Shown: one piece after another, positions 17,328-26,638 of the stretch
Layout: the number at the start of each line of letters is the position of its first letter
Numbering within the stretch: position 1 is the first letter of the stretch
DNA from: Pyxidicoccus trucidator
Lineage (GTDB): Bacteria > Myxococcota > Myxococcia > Myxococcales > Myxococcaceae
Reading direction: 5' to 3'
Assembly (NCBI RefSeq): GCF_010894435.1
Contig: NZ_JAAIXZ010000015.1
Span: 62,001 to 126,000, forward strand
DNA: 64,000 nucleotides
The notes under the pieces: model-generated
Database searches by the model: none
Seen by the model: the letters and a program-made list of their open reading frames with translations, nothing else
What the model was told of the DNA's origin: nothing
Position numbers and translations under genes: made by a program

Positions 17328-19654
17328 CCCCGCCCCTCCTCGGCGGACGGAGGTGGCGCGCCCCACAGCAGCGTGCAGCGCAGCTCCACGGTGTGCCGGC
17401 CTCCCGGCCCCTGCAGCCACAGCTGGTCCGGCGCCGGCCGCATCTCCGAGAGGAGGACCTCCTCCTTCTGCTCCAGCAGGTTGAGGAAGACGCGCAGCAG
17501 CGGCGGGCTGCGCACGTCCACCAGCACGGGCTTCCGCTCGTCCTTGAACTTCGCGAAGACGCAGTCGGGCATCCCCCGGGCCTCCCACACGCCCACGGCC
17601 GCACGCAGCCTCGCGCGGTCGTCGCGGCAGGCAAGCAGCGCTTCCCGCTCCTCGGCGCCCAGCCGCCACTGCTCGCGCTGCACCACCACGCCGCCCAGCG
17701 TCAGCCGTGGGGTATGGGCCCCCAGCGACACGCGCAGCGGGCGGATGCGCGGCAGCGCGAAGGCGGTGTGGACCAGGCTCTCCAGCTCACCGTTGTAGAG
17801 GCACACCTCCGAGCCCAGCCGCTTCGACAACAGCCGCGCGGTCTTCCCGTCGCTCTCCACGAACAGGTCGTCCATCGGCAGCTTCCAGGCCGAGGCCCGC
17901 GCGCTCACCCCGCCCAGCTCCACCACGGGGCCCGGGAACTCCGAGGGCAGCAGGCCCGTGCGCCGGGACGCGAGCACCGTCACCAGCGGCACCGGCCGGC
18001 TCAGCGTCCCCAGCGCCCGCACCATGGCGCTCTCCACCCGCCCCCGCGCCTCGTGGAACTGGAGCGCCCAGCCCCACACCAGCGCGGTGTCGTGCACGTC
18101 GCCCATCACCAGCTCGTACTCGCCCCGGCTCCACGCCTCCGCGTCGCGCGCGCCGACCAGCAGGTCCACCGAGGTGACAAGCGGCAGCGCCCGCGCATCC
18201 TCCACCGGTGACGGCGGCGCCACGCTCCCCAGCTCCACGTGGCGCGCGGAGGCGTCGGTGATGGCCGCCGCGAGCACGTCCGTCACCGACGTGTCCGAGG
18301 GCACCGGCCGGTCCGAGTACGCGGCCGCGACCTTCCAGAAGGGCACCGTGCGCGCCCCCACCAGCCCGGCGACGGCGGCCCTCGCCGCCTCGCGCGTGCG
18401 CCGGGCCGCCTCGCCCATCCACGCCAGGGCGGGCTCCAGCCGCGTCGCCAGCTCGTGGGCCCGCTCGCCGCCGACCTCCACGCGCAGGTCCCCGCCACAC
18501 TCCTCCCGGAGCGGGAGCCGGTCCTGGTAGAAGTTGTGCGACTCGGAGGCCGGGCCGCGCTCGGACGGAGGCACCACGCCCCACTGCGTCCGCGCGCGCT
18601 CCGCGAAGGCCGCTTGCAGCGCCATCTTCCCCGCCGCGTCCGCCGCGCCGTACCGGCCCATCAGCTCCAGCAGTGCGCTCAGCCCTTCCACATGGCGCCG
18701 GGCCGCCAGGCAGGACAGGCCCGCCACGCGCTCGGCCAGGTCGTCCACCGGGTGGTGCACGGCGGCGGGGACCTCGAGCTGGTGCGTGAGCAACCCCTTC
18801 TCGCAGCCCAGCCGCGCCGCCTCGCGCGCCAGCCCCGGTGCCACGCCCAGCGACGACGCCAGCCCCGCCAGCGTGCGCGTCCCGTCCGCGACCTCCACCA
18901 GCCGGGGCAGCAGCTCCTCCACGCTCTCCGGCGTGGGCGCTGTCTTGCGCGCGGGCACCTCGGCGAAGGCCTTGCGGCGCAGCACCAGCCAGGCGGCGAT
19001 GTCCGGGTCGAAGGCGATGGCCCGCACCAACCCCTGCACCAGCCACGAGGCCGCGAAGGTGTTGCGCCCCACCAGCACCTCCGGCCCGGACCAGCGCAGC
19101 GTCACCCCCGTGGGCGCCTCCGCGTCCGCCCGGCCGTAGTTGATGGGGCCGAAGAAGCCCATCGTCTCGTTCTTCGCGCACAGGCGCTGCAGGTAGCTGG
19201 CCACCTGCCGCCGCAGCCGGGCGCCGTCGCGGCCCTCCACCAGGTCTCTCGCCACGGGCGGACTCGAGCTGGCCACCGCCTCCAGGAAGCGCGGCTCGCG
19301 CCGCAGCGCCGCCAGCGCCGACTCCACGGCCGCGCTCTCGCGCTCCAGCGCCTCCGTGAAGGCGGCCTCCGCGTCGCTCGCCGCCCGGGCCCGCGCGTTC
19401 CACGCGGCGAACACCTCGGGTGACTCCAGCCCTTCCGTGTCCACGGGGCGCCCGGCCTTGAGCGCCGCCAGCACCGCGCGCGACGGGCGCTTCACCCGGG
19501 GGCCCGCCGCCCGCAGCGACTCCAGCGCGCGCTGCTCCGACGCGAGACGCCGGGCTCCCGCCGCTGCCTCCGGGCACCCCAGGCGTTCCAGCCAGTCGAA
19601 GGGGAAGCCCGTGGTGCGCACCACGAGGTGGGGGAAGAGGGTCCAGCCCTTCAT
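17324..19654 (-). CDS. Small LanB-like protein (lantibiotic dehydratase N-domain type), copy 2
   Basis: A 776-residue paralogue of the protein at 13342-15639. It has the same order of landmarks: TGFPFDWLERLG near residue 15, CAKNETMGFFGP at 159-170 and the terminal PAPDQLWLQ...ELR block. Sequences between the landmarks differ widely, so the duplication is old and the two copies may have different specificities or form a heterodimer. As in copy 1, no elimination domain follows. I chose ATG 19654 because the N-terminus then aligns with copy 1; the ATG at 19684 is a less likely alternative. It lies 73 bases downstream of the kinase gene and could be read from the same transcript or from its own promoter in that gap. 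Confidence 0.75.
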   Translation of the reverse strand: MKGWTLFPHLVVRTTGFPFDWLERLGCPEAAAGARRLASEQRALESLRAAGPRVKRPSRAVLAALKAGRPVDTEGLESPEVFAAWNARARAASDAEAAFTEALERESAAVESALAALRREPRFLEAVASSSPPVARDLVEGRDGARLRRQVASYLQRLCAKNETMGFFGPINYGRADAEAPTGVTLRWSGPEVLVGRNTFAASWLVQGLVRAIAFDPDIAAWLVLRRKAFAEVPARKTAPTPESVEELLPRLVEVADGTRTLAGLASSLGVAPGLAREAARLGCEKGLLTHQLEVPAAVHHPVDDLAERVAGLSCLAARRHVEGLSALLELMGRYGAADAAGKMALQAAFAERARTQWGVVPPSERGPASESHNFYQDRLPLREECGGDLRVEVGGERAHELATRLEPALAWMGEAARRTREAARAAVAGLVGARTVPFWKVAAAYSDRPVPSDTSVTDVLAAAITDASARHVELGSVAPPSPVEDARALPLVTSVDLLVGARDAEAWSRGEYELVMGDVHDTALVWGWALQFHEARGRVESAMVRALGTLSRPVPLVTVLASRRTGLLPSEFPGPVVELGGVSARASAWKLPMDDLFVESDGKTARLLSKRLGSEVCLYNGELESLVHTAFALPRIRPLRVSLGAHTPRLTLGGVVVQREQWRLGAEEREALLACRDDRARLRAAVGVWEARGMPDCVFAKFKDERKPVLVDVRSPPLLRVFLNLLEQKEEVLLSEMRPAPDQLWLQGPGGRHTVELRCTLLWGAPPPSAEEGRG

Positions 19655-19727
19655 GCGTTCCGCACCCTTCGTGCTGGGGCGCATGCGGCGCCCCGAGGTG
19701 TGCCGCTACCGCTGCTGCTCGGTCCTG

Positions 19728-22700
19728 CTACCGCGCCGGCAACTCGATTTCCTGCCCAGGCACGGCCATCACCCAAAGCTTGCTCACCCCGCTCGGGCAG
19801 CTGACCAGCACCTCCAGCTCCCGGCCCGCCTCGATGGGGGACTTCACCAGGGGCGTCACGCCGGGCAGCACCGCCCCACCCACGTGGACCTGGCAGCCCG
19901 GGGCGCTCCCCTTCACGCTCAGCAGCCCGTGCGTGCCCGGCTGGTGCCTGGCGTCCGCCAGCGTGCGCACGTCGATGTCCTCACGCAGCTGCGTCGTCCC
20001 GAACCGGCGCAGCTGGCCGTTCACCGCCGTGGCGATGAGCAGCGGCCCCTGGGAGGCCGCGAGCGGGGCCGAGCCCTGCTCCAGGCGCAGGCCACCCACG
20101 TAGACCTGCTCGCCCTGCTCCACGTTGATGAACCCGGAGCCCGGCTCCCTCAGCAGCACGATGGCCACCGCGGCCAGCACCAGCAGCCCGCCACCCCCCA
20201 GCACCATCCACTTCCAGGAGCCAGACTTCGCCGGGGCCTCCTCGGCCACGGGCGGGGGCGGAGGACGCGGGGCCACGACGGGGACCTGCGCCGTCTGCCG
20301 GGCCGGGTGAGCCACCGCGGCGCTCACGACGGGCTTCACCTGGGGAGGCGGAGGCGGACGCCCCTGCTGGGCCGCGCCATTCGCATGCGGCGCATGCGGC
20401 GCATGAGCCGTCGGGGCCACGGCCTGAACGGCCCCGGAGGGACGTGCCGGCTGATGCACGGCGGGATGCGGCTGCGACGGCCGCACCGGTGTCGCGGGCC
20501 GGGCCGGCGCGGCTTCCACGGGAGGCCGGGGCGGCCCCAGCGACAGAGGGACCATCTCCGTGCGGTCGCCCATGTCCAGGTCGGGCAGCTCGGGGAGCGG
20601 AGCGGGAGGAGGCACCACCTGGGGGCCCACGCGCGGCTGGCTTCCCGTGGGGCGCGCCACGCTCACGGGAGGCGGAGTCATGGGCCTGGGACCACTGCCG
20701 CTGCCCGTGGAGCGGGGACCGCTGCCACTGCCCGTGGGGGACGGATGCGAGCCACTGCCCCTTGCTCCCGGCGTGCGCCCGTCGCCCGGGGCGACCATGT
20801 CGCCCGTGTTGACGTTGCCGCTGCCCGTGCCCGAGGGCATGGGCCGGGGGTGGCTGCCGGTGCCGGTGGTGGTCGACGGCGCGAACTCCACCAGCCGGTC
20901 CCCCAGCGTGTCCTTGAAGAACTGGGCCACCGCCGCCGGAGACGAGTTGAGCCGGTGGTGCGCCATCACCGCTTCGATTTCCTCGCGCATCGCCGCCGCC
21001 GACGGCGTGCGCCGCGACGGGTCCTTCACCAGCGCGCGGAGGATGAGGTCCGACACGTCCTGGGGAATGTTCGGCTTGAGCTGCGAGGGAACCGGCGCCG
21101 CCTCGCGGACGATGGCGTTGAGCGTGGCCGCGTCGTGGTCCCTGCGGAACGGAAGCTGGCCCGTGAGCAGCTCGAAGAGCACCACGCCCAGGGCGAACAC
21201 GTCATTGCGCGCGTCCAGCGAGCGCCCGGAGGCCGCCTCCGGGGAGATGTACGAAATCTTCCCCTTCAGCACGCCCGCCTGCGTGTGCTCCTCGCCCGCC
21301 ACCTTGGCGATGCCGAAGTCGCTCAGCTTGACGGCGCCGTCCAGCGAGATGAGGACGTTGTGCGGGCTGACGTCCCGGTGCACCACCGGGTGCGGCGTGC
21401 CCGCCGGGTCCACATAGGCGTGTGCGTAGTGCAGACCCGCCGCCACCTCGGCGACGATGCGCAGCGCGTGCTCCATGGGGAGCGCCAGCCCCTTGCGCCG
21501 CAGCTCGTTGACCAGCTTCTTGAGGTCCGGCCCGCGCACGTACTCCATCAGGATGTACGCCACCCCGTCGGACACGCCCACGTCGAACGTCTGCACGACG
21601 TTCGGGTGCGTCAGCCGCGCGTTGGCCCGGGCCTCCGCGAACAGCATGTCGACGAACTCGGGGTTCTCCGCGAACTGCGGGAGGATCTTCTTCATCACCA
21701 CGAACTTCTCGAAGCCCTTCACGCCGACCTGCTTGGCGAGGAAGACCTCCGCCATGCCGCCCTGCCCCAGCCGCCGGATGATGTTGAGCTTGGTGCTGCC
21801 CAGCGAGTTGGAGATGTCGGTGGAGGCCCCCTGCTTCGCCTGGGGGTCGATGTTCGTGGAGCCGAAGAGGTACTGGCTGAGGGCGCGCGGCTCGAGCGCC
21901 TCCATTTCATCCAGCGGCCGGTCCGTGAGCGGCACGCGCGCCAGCAGCCCCTGCAGCTGCGGCATGTGCGGCACCCGCGCGCTGCCGCCGCAGATGGGGC
22001 ACGCGCGCTCCACGTTGGACTGGTGCGCCCGCAGCTGCGCCAGGTAGTCCGCGGCCTGGATGCGCTGGTGGCTCACCTGCCCGCAGTTGCGGCAGTCACA
22101 CGGCAGCCACAGCGTGGCCATGCGCGCGGAGGGCTGCCGGGACGAGCGCGCCAGCACGGCCAGCACCGGCGGCGGCAGCCGGCACAGCACCACCTGCGCG
22201 CCCTGGGCCGCCGTCTCCAGCACCTGCTCCAGCTTGGGCAGCGCCTCGGGCTCCACCTTGCTGACGTGGCTGAAGTCGAAGCCGACGCGCCCCTCCAGGC
22301 CGGACGCCAGCCGGCGCACGTTGAGGTCGCCCTTCAGCGCGCTGGCCAGGGTGATGTAGGTGATGTCGTCCTGGACGATTTTGAGGTGCTGCGCCAGCTC
22401 CGGCTGCTCCGAGGGCATGCTCGCCCGCAGGTAGCGCATCACCACCGGGTCCACCGTGCCGAACTGCTGGCGGCGCGCGTAGTCGAAGAACTCGCTGGCC
22501 AGGTCCGCGAACTCCAGCGCGTTGCCGCACACCGGGCAGGCGTGCTCGGGCGCGAGCTCCTCGGCGAGGACCTTCGCCTCGTCCTGCAGGTTCACCACCC
22601 GCAGCCGGTCCTCGTTGCAGGTGCGGCAGGTGTAGGGCGCCAGGACGGAGAGCACCCGCGCCACGCCGGCGAAGCCCTCCACCATGTTGAGCTGGTCCAC

Positions 22701-22970
22701 CATCACCGGTGGCGCGTGCACGACGTACAGCCCCAGGGCTCCGGGCGGCAGCTTGCCCGCGAACTCAATCCACCGGCGCACGCCGAAGGAGCTGATGCGC
22801 TCCACCCGTCCCAGGTCGACCACCAGCACCCCGTTGAGCTCCGGAGTGCTGGACGTCAGCGGGAAGGTCTCGTCGATGACGCCGGAGATCCGTACGTGGG
22901 TAATGGTACCCACGCGGAGCCGGCTGATGATGGCGTTGGAACCCTGGCTATCCACCGGCCCTGACCTCAT
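19728..22970 (-). CDS. STAS/zinc-ribbon/Ser-Thr protein kinase membrane protein
   Basis: A 1080-residue multidomain regulator. Residues 1-100 look like a STAS domain with the phosphoacceptor-like segment RISSFGVRRW. Cys pairs CRTC/CPVC (about 115-160) form a zinc-ribbon pattern. A second STAS-like region follows, with CDCRNC and CPIC pairs. The kinase domain (about 395-670) has GQGGMAEVFLAK, the Lys of VVMKK, HRDVSPHN and LSDFGIAK, so it should be active. After a long Pro/Gly/Ser linker, a single transmembrane helix (about 918-940) precedes a small outside domain resembling PEGA. ATG 22970 overlaps the stop of the RsbW-like gene. Having the antagonist (STAS) and a kinase in one chain suggests that partner switching feeds directly into Ser/Thr phosphorylation. 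Confidence 0.85.
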   Translation of the reverse strand: MRSGPVDSQGSNAIISRLRVGTITHVRISGVIDETFPLTSSTPELNGVLVVDLGRVERISSFGVRRWIEFAGKLPPGALGLYVVHAPPVMVDQLNMVEGFAGVARVLSVLAPYTCRTCNEDRLRVVNLQDEAKVLAEELAPEHACPVCGNALEFADLASEFFDYARRQQFGTVDPVVMRYLRASMPSEQPELAQHLKIVQDDITYITLASALKGDLNVRRLASGLEGRVGFDFSHVSKVEPEALPKLEQVLETAAQGAQVVLCRLPPPVLAVLARSSRQPSARMATLWLPCDCRNCGQVSHQRIQAADYLAQLRAHQSNVERACPICGGSARVPHMPQLQGLLARVPLTDRPLDEMEALEPRALSQYLFGSTNIDPQAKQGASTDISNSLGSTKLNIIRRLGQGGMAEVFLAKQVGVKGFEKFVVMKKILPQFAENPEFVDMLFAEARANARLTHPNVVQTFDVGVSDGVAYILMEYVRGPDLKKLVNELRRKGLALPMEHALRIVAEVAAGLHYAHAYVDPAGTPHPVVHRDVSPHNVLISLDGAVKLSDFGIAKVAGEEHTQAGVLKGKISYISPEAASGRSLDARNDVFALGVVLFELLTGQLPFRRDHDAATLNAIVREAAPVPSQLKPNIPQDVSDLILRALVKDPSRRTPSAAAMREEIEAVMAHHRLNSSPAAVAQFFKDTLGDRLVEFAPSTTTGTGSHPRPMPSGTGSGNVNTGDMVAPGDGRTPGARGSGSHPSPTGSGSGPRSTGSGSGPRPMTPPPVSVARPTGSQPRVGPQVVPPPAPLPELPDLDMGDRTEMVPLSLGPPRPPVEAAPARPATPVRPSQPHPAVHQPARPSGAVQAVAPTAHAPHAPHANGAAQQGRPPPPPQVKPVVSAAVAHPARQTAQVPVVAPRPPPPPVAEEAPAKSGSWKWMVLGGGGLLVLAAVAIVLLREPGSGFINVEQGEQVYVGGLRLEQGSAPLAASQGPLLIATAVNGQLRRFGTTQLREDIDVRTLADARHQPGTHGLLSVKGSAPGCQVHVGGAVLPGVTPLVKSPIEAGRELEVLVSCPSGVSKLWVMAVPGQEIELPAR

Positions 22971-23818
22971 TGCAGACAGAACAACAGAGACTTCGGCTGG
23001 GTGGCGCGGCGTCGCGCCTCTCCCAGGTCCACCACGCACAGGACCCTCGACTCACGACCCGCGGCCACGCGGACCGCCACCGTGTCGCTGTGCTCCAGGA
23101 TGCGCCGCAGCCCCAGGCCCGCGCCTCCCCCGGAGGCGTCCACCTGGACGCGTCCACCCCACCCCTCCAGGGCCCGGGCGAAGGGCCCCGGCCGTAAACC
23201 GCCGAAGCGGTCCACGACTTCCAGCCACATGCGTCCCTCCTCCACCGTATAGGCGAGCTCGCAGGCGTCCTCGTCCGCCACCTCGCTCACCTCCGTGCGC
23301 CGGTGCGCGTAGCGCTGCTGGCCCTTCGCATCCACCGGAGCGTCCAGCAGCGCGTTGACGCCCAGCTCATGCACCACGTCCGCCACCAGGCCGGCGGCCG
23401 CGCGAGAGCCCGCCGCCTGCCGCACGGCCGCGGCCGCCACGTCCGCCGTGGTGTTGATGTCCGCCACCCGCTGCAGCCGGTGCCGCGTCACCGCCGCACC
23501 CTCCGGCAGCAGGGACCTGCCCCGCAGCAGGGCCCCCAGCAGGCGGACCTCCCACGCGGAGGGCCGGCCCTCCGGGCCGCGCGAGGCCAGCAGCAGCGCT
23601 GGCGGCTCGCGGCGCAGGGACTCCGCATGCGCGGGCGTCAGCCGGCCGTCGAAGAGCACCAACCGGCGAGGGCCGGCGGCGGAGGGCGCCGGCTCCTGGT
23701 GGAAGACCACGCCTCCCTGGGTGAGTACGGGAGCCGCCTGCTCCAGCAGCGCGGGGGCAAGCGACTCGTCGGCGATCAACAGGAGGCTCCCGGCCTCCAG
23801 GTGGGGAGCGGTACTCAA
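22967..23818 (-). CDS. RsbW-like HATPase (anti-sigma/anti-antagonist kinase type)
   Basis: A 283-residue protein. The C-terminal half carries GHKL ATPase motifs: an N-box-like HELGVNALL, a G1-like DRFGGL and a G2-like GGGAGLGLRRI. These are typical of RsbW/SpoIIAB serine kinases that phosphorylate STAS antagonists. The N-terminal half is not recognised and may dock a partner. It sits 3 bases after the TonB-receptor gene and overlaps the start of the STAS-kinase gene, its predicted partner. Sigma-factor binding cannot be shown; no sigma factor gene is nearby, so the output could be the kinase itself. Confidence 0.75.
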   Translation of the reverse strand: MSTAPHLEAGSLLLIADESLAPALLEQAAPVLTQGGVVFHQEPAPSAAGPRRLVLFDGRLTPAHAESLRREPPALLLASRGPEGRPSAWEVRLLGALLRGRSLLPEGAAVTRHRLQRVADINTTADVAAAAVRQAAGSRAAAGLVADVVHELGVNALLDAPVDAKGQQRYAHRRTEVSEVADEDACELAYTVEEGRMWLEVVDRFGGLRPGPFARALEGWGGRVQVDASGGGAGLGLRRILEHSDTVAVRVAAGRESRVLCVVDLGEARRRATQPKSLLFCLQ

Positions 23819-23821
23819 GAC

Positions 23822-26419
23822 CTAGTAACGAACCTTGACTTCACTGAAGAAGGACTGCGGGGGAGCCGGGAAGCCGTGCGACTCCTCGTATTGGGCGTTG
23901 AAGAGGTTGGAGCCCAGGAAGGACACGGAGATGCCGTCGTAGACGTTGAAGCCCACGCGCGCGCTGGCGGTGACGTAGCTGGGCAGCTGCACCCGCGTGG
24001 TGGGCAGGCCCGTCGCCTCGTCCACCGTGAAGCCCGGGTCGAAGCGCGGGCCCACGAAGAGGGCGTACAGCTCCGCGAAGGCCACCTTGCCGATGTTGGT
24101 GCGCCCACGCGCGTAGAGCCGGTGGCCGGGCGCGTAGTCCAGCGCCGCCTCGGGCCCGTCGTTGTACGGCAGCGTCTTGGCGTCCAGGTACTGGTAGGCC
24201 ACGTCGAAGGACGAGTTGATGGTCGGAATCTGCGCGGCCGCTTCCAGCTCGAAGCCCGCCACGCGCGCGTCGCCCAGGTTCTTGAACTGGGAGACGGAGC
24301 CGAACACCAGCTCCTGGTTGATGAAGTTCTTGGCCAGGTTGTAGAAGCCCGTGCCCGTCAGGCGCACCCGCCGGTCGAAGGGCCAGAAGTCCACCGAGGC
24401 CTCGAACGTGTCCAGCGTCTCGGCGGCCAGGTTCGCATTGCCCACCAGCGTGGCGGCGTACATCTGCTGGTTGATGGCCAGTTCTGCCAGGGTAGGCGCG
24501 CGGAAGGCGCGGCCGTAGTTGGTGCGCAGCGTGAGCAGCTCCGGCACCGCGTGGAACACCACGCTGGCGCGCGGGGAGAGCTGGTCCGTGCGATTGCTCC
24601 AGACGCGCTCGGGAATCTGGTAGCGGTCATAGCGGGCGCCCGCGCCGAACACGAGCCGGTTGAAGAGCCGGTACTCCGCGTCCACGAAGCCGCCGATGAT
24701 GGTCTGCTTCGTGTCGTCCACCGTCAGCTCCGGCAGGACGTTGGGCACGTTCACCTGGTCGGCCTTCACGTCGCCGCCGAAGGTGACGTTCAGGTCGCCC
24801 ACGGAGAGGAGCGCACGCGCCTCGCCGCCCAGCCGCCGGCGCTTGCCCAGCGCGCGCGTCATCTCGCCGCCGAAGGCGTTCTCCATCAGCACGTCGCGGC
24901 GCTTGAAGAGGCCGTACGCCTGACCGAAGAGGCGCAGGTTCTCCGTCACCTGCTGGTCCACCTGGGCGGAGGCGTTGAGGTTCTGCACCGACTCCGAGTC
25001 GTTGGGCGTGTAGTGGCAGCGGCCGCAGTTGCCCACGGTGGAGATGTGCGTGCCACCCGGGCGGCCAATCTCCGCGTCCGTGAAGTCCGCGTCCAGCGCC
25101 AGGGGGCCCACGCGCACCTTGCCGCTGACCTGGTGCACCAGCGAGTCCTGGTTGGTGTCCACCCGGCCCACGCGCGGGTCATTGAAGAGCTGCGGCCCGT
25201 CCGAGCCGAAGCCGTAGTAGCCCAGCAGCGCCTCCACCGGACCGCCGCGGCCGGCCACGTTGCCGTGCAGGCGCCACGTCTGGTCCTGGCCCGCCAGCAC
25301 GCGCGCCTCGGCGCCCACGTTCTTCCCCTTCTCGATGAGGTCGGAAGGCTGGCGCTCGATGATGTTGATGACGCCGCTGAAGGCGTTGGAGCCGTACAGC
25401 GAGGAGCCCGGGCCCCGGATGACCTCCACCTGCTTGAGGTTGATGAGCGGCGTCGTCTCGTCCGCGTAGAACTGGCCCGTCCACGGGTCCGTCAGCGGCC
25501 GGCCGTCCTTGAGGAGCAGCAGGCGGTTGGACAGGTAGTTGGAGCCCAGGCCACGCGCGCTCACCGCCGCCTTGCGCATGGAACCCCGGCGGCACTCCAT
25601 GCCGGGGAAGTACTGGATGGCCTCGCACAGCGAGAACTGGCCGGTGCCCTCCAGCTCCTCGGCGGGAATCCAGGACACGGTGAGGGGCACGTCGGAGATG
25701 CGCTGGTTGCGCTTGGACGCGGTGGTCACCACCGCCTCGCTCAGCACGCGGTTGACGGACTCCTCAATCGAGTCCGCGCCCCCCAGCGGGTCCGAGCCGG
25801 GCAGGCCCGCGAGCCCCGAGGGCGGCGGCATGGCCCCGCCCGGGGTGGGCTCCGCGAAGGGCGCGCGGATGGGAACGTTGGACTCGGGCTCCTGCGCGGG
25901 CGCCGCCACCGTGGAAGGCGCGGCCAGCGTGCCGCTGGCAGGCGGCGGGCTGTCCGCCACCGAGGGCCCCGCGGCCGGCGAGGTCATGGGGGAGCCCGGA
26001 GACGCCACGGGCAGCGGGTCTCCTACCGGAGGGGCCAGCGGCGTGGGCGGCTCGGCCGTGGTCGGCGTCGAGGGCTCGCCCGTGGCGAAGGGATCATCCG
26101 TGGCGGGGCCACCGCCCAGCGTCGGAATCTCCTCGTCGGGCGTGCTGACGACGGCCGGCTTCGTGGCCTTGCGCGATTTGGTCCGCGTCTTGGCGGCGCG
26201 AGGCGGCGCGGCGCTCTTGGGCGTCGTTCGCCGCTTCTTCTTCACCTTGGGCTGCGTCTCCGCCGCGGCGGCCTGCGCCCGGGCTTCGGTGCTCGCGAGG
26301 CCGGCGAAGGCCAGCGCGAACACCATGACGGACAGAGAGAGAGCCCGAAGACCGCGGCGCTCCGGATAAGCCTTCACCGAGCCAGGCCGCGGCTCACCGT
26401 ACACAGTCGAGTGCATCAT
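23822..26419 (-). CDS. TonB-dependent outer membrane receptor with CxxCH motif
   Basis: An 865-residue protein. The start is set at ATG 26419, giving an Arg-rich N-region and a hydrophobic signal segment ending STEARA. A 190-residue Pro/Ala/Thr-rich linker follows. The plug domain has VVTTASKRNQRISDVPLTVS (TonB box-like region) and VEVIRGPGSSLYGSNAF. The rest is a beta-barrel ending in aromatic KVRY. It resembles BtuB/CirA-type importers of cobalamin or ferric siderophores; the ligand is unknown. Within the barrel there is a CGRCH motif (C465, C468, H469), the c-type haem attachment signature, uncommon in these receptors. The neighbours are a PhnD-like protein and partner-switching regulators, which suggests a sensing or transduction role. 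Confidence 0.9.
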   Translation of the reverse strand: MMHSTVYGEPRPGSVKAYPERRGLRALSLSVMVFALAFAGLASTEARAQAAAAETQPKVKKKRRTTPKSAAPPRAAKTRTKSRKATKPAVVSTPDEEIPTLGGGPATDDPFATGEPSTPTTAEPPTPLAPPVGDPLPVASPGSPMTSPAAGPSVADSPPPASGTLAAPSTVAAPAQEPESNVPIRAPFAEPTPGGAMPPPSGLAGLPGSDPLGGADSIEESVNRVLSEAVVTTASKRNQRISDVPLTVSWIPAEELEGTGQFSLCEAIQYFPGMECRRGSMRKAAVSARGLGSNYLSNRLLLLKDGRPLTDPWTGQFYADETTPLINLKQVEVIRGPGSSLYGSNAFSGVINIIERQPSDLIEKGKNVGAEARVLAGQDQTWRLHGNVAGRGGPVEALLGYYGFGSDGPQLFNDPRVGRVDTNQDSLVHQVSGKVRVGPLALDADFTDAEIGRPGGTHISTVGNCGRCHYTPNDSESVQNLNASAQVDQQVTENLRLFGQAYGLFKRRDVLMENAFGGEMTRALGKRRRLGGEARALLSVGDLNVTFGGDVKADQVNVPNVLPELTVDDTKQTIIGGFVDAEYRLFNRLVFGAGARYDRYQIPERVWSNRTDQLSPRASVVFHAVPELLTLRTNYGRAFRAPTLAELAINQQMYAATLVGNANLAAETLDTFEASVDFWPFDRRVRLTGTGFYNLAKNFINQELVFGSVSQFKNLGDARVAGFELEAAAQIPTINSSFDVAYQYLDAKTLPYNDGPEAALDYAPGHRLYARGRTNIGKVAFAELYALFVGPRFDPGFTVDEATGLPTTRVQLPSYVTASARVGFNVYDGISVSFLGSNLFNAQYEESHGFPAPPQSFFSEVKVRY

Positions 26420-26638
26420 TCTCACGTCCGTGAGTGAGGGGGACACCCACGGTCCTGTACGTACGCCCCGGTTGGCGGCCCGGCGTCAGGGCCATCGTCC
26501 ATTCAGACGTGTCTCCACCTCTGAACGCTCGCGCCGTCAGATTGCAAACTACCTCAGAGATTCTGCCGTTCCAAGTCAGCGGCTCTCATTCCCTGAAACT
26601 CAAGAAGTTATCGGGGGCTCCGCTCCACAGGTGCTTCC

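Noticed and set aside
13342..19654. Full-length lantibiotic dehydratases of a classical class I lanthipeptide cluster
   Set aside because: Both proteins are about 230 residues too short to contain the elimination domain, and no LanC cyclase or Cys/Ser/Thr-rich precursor is nearby.
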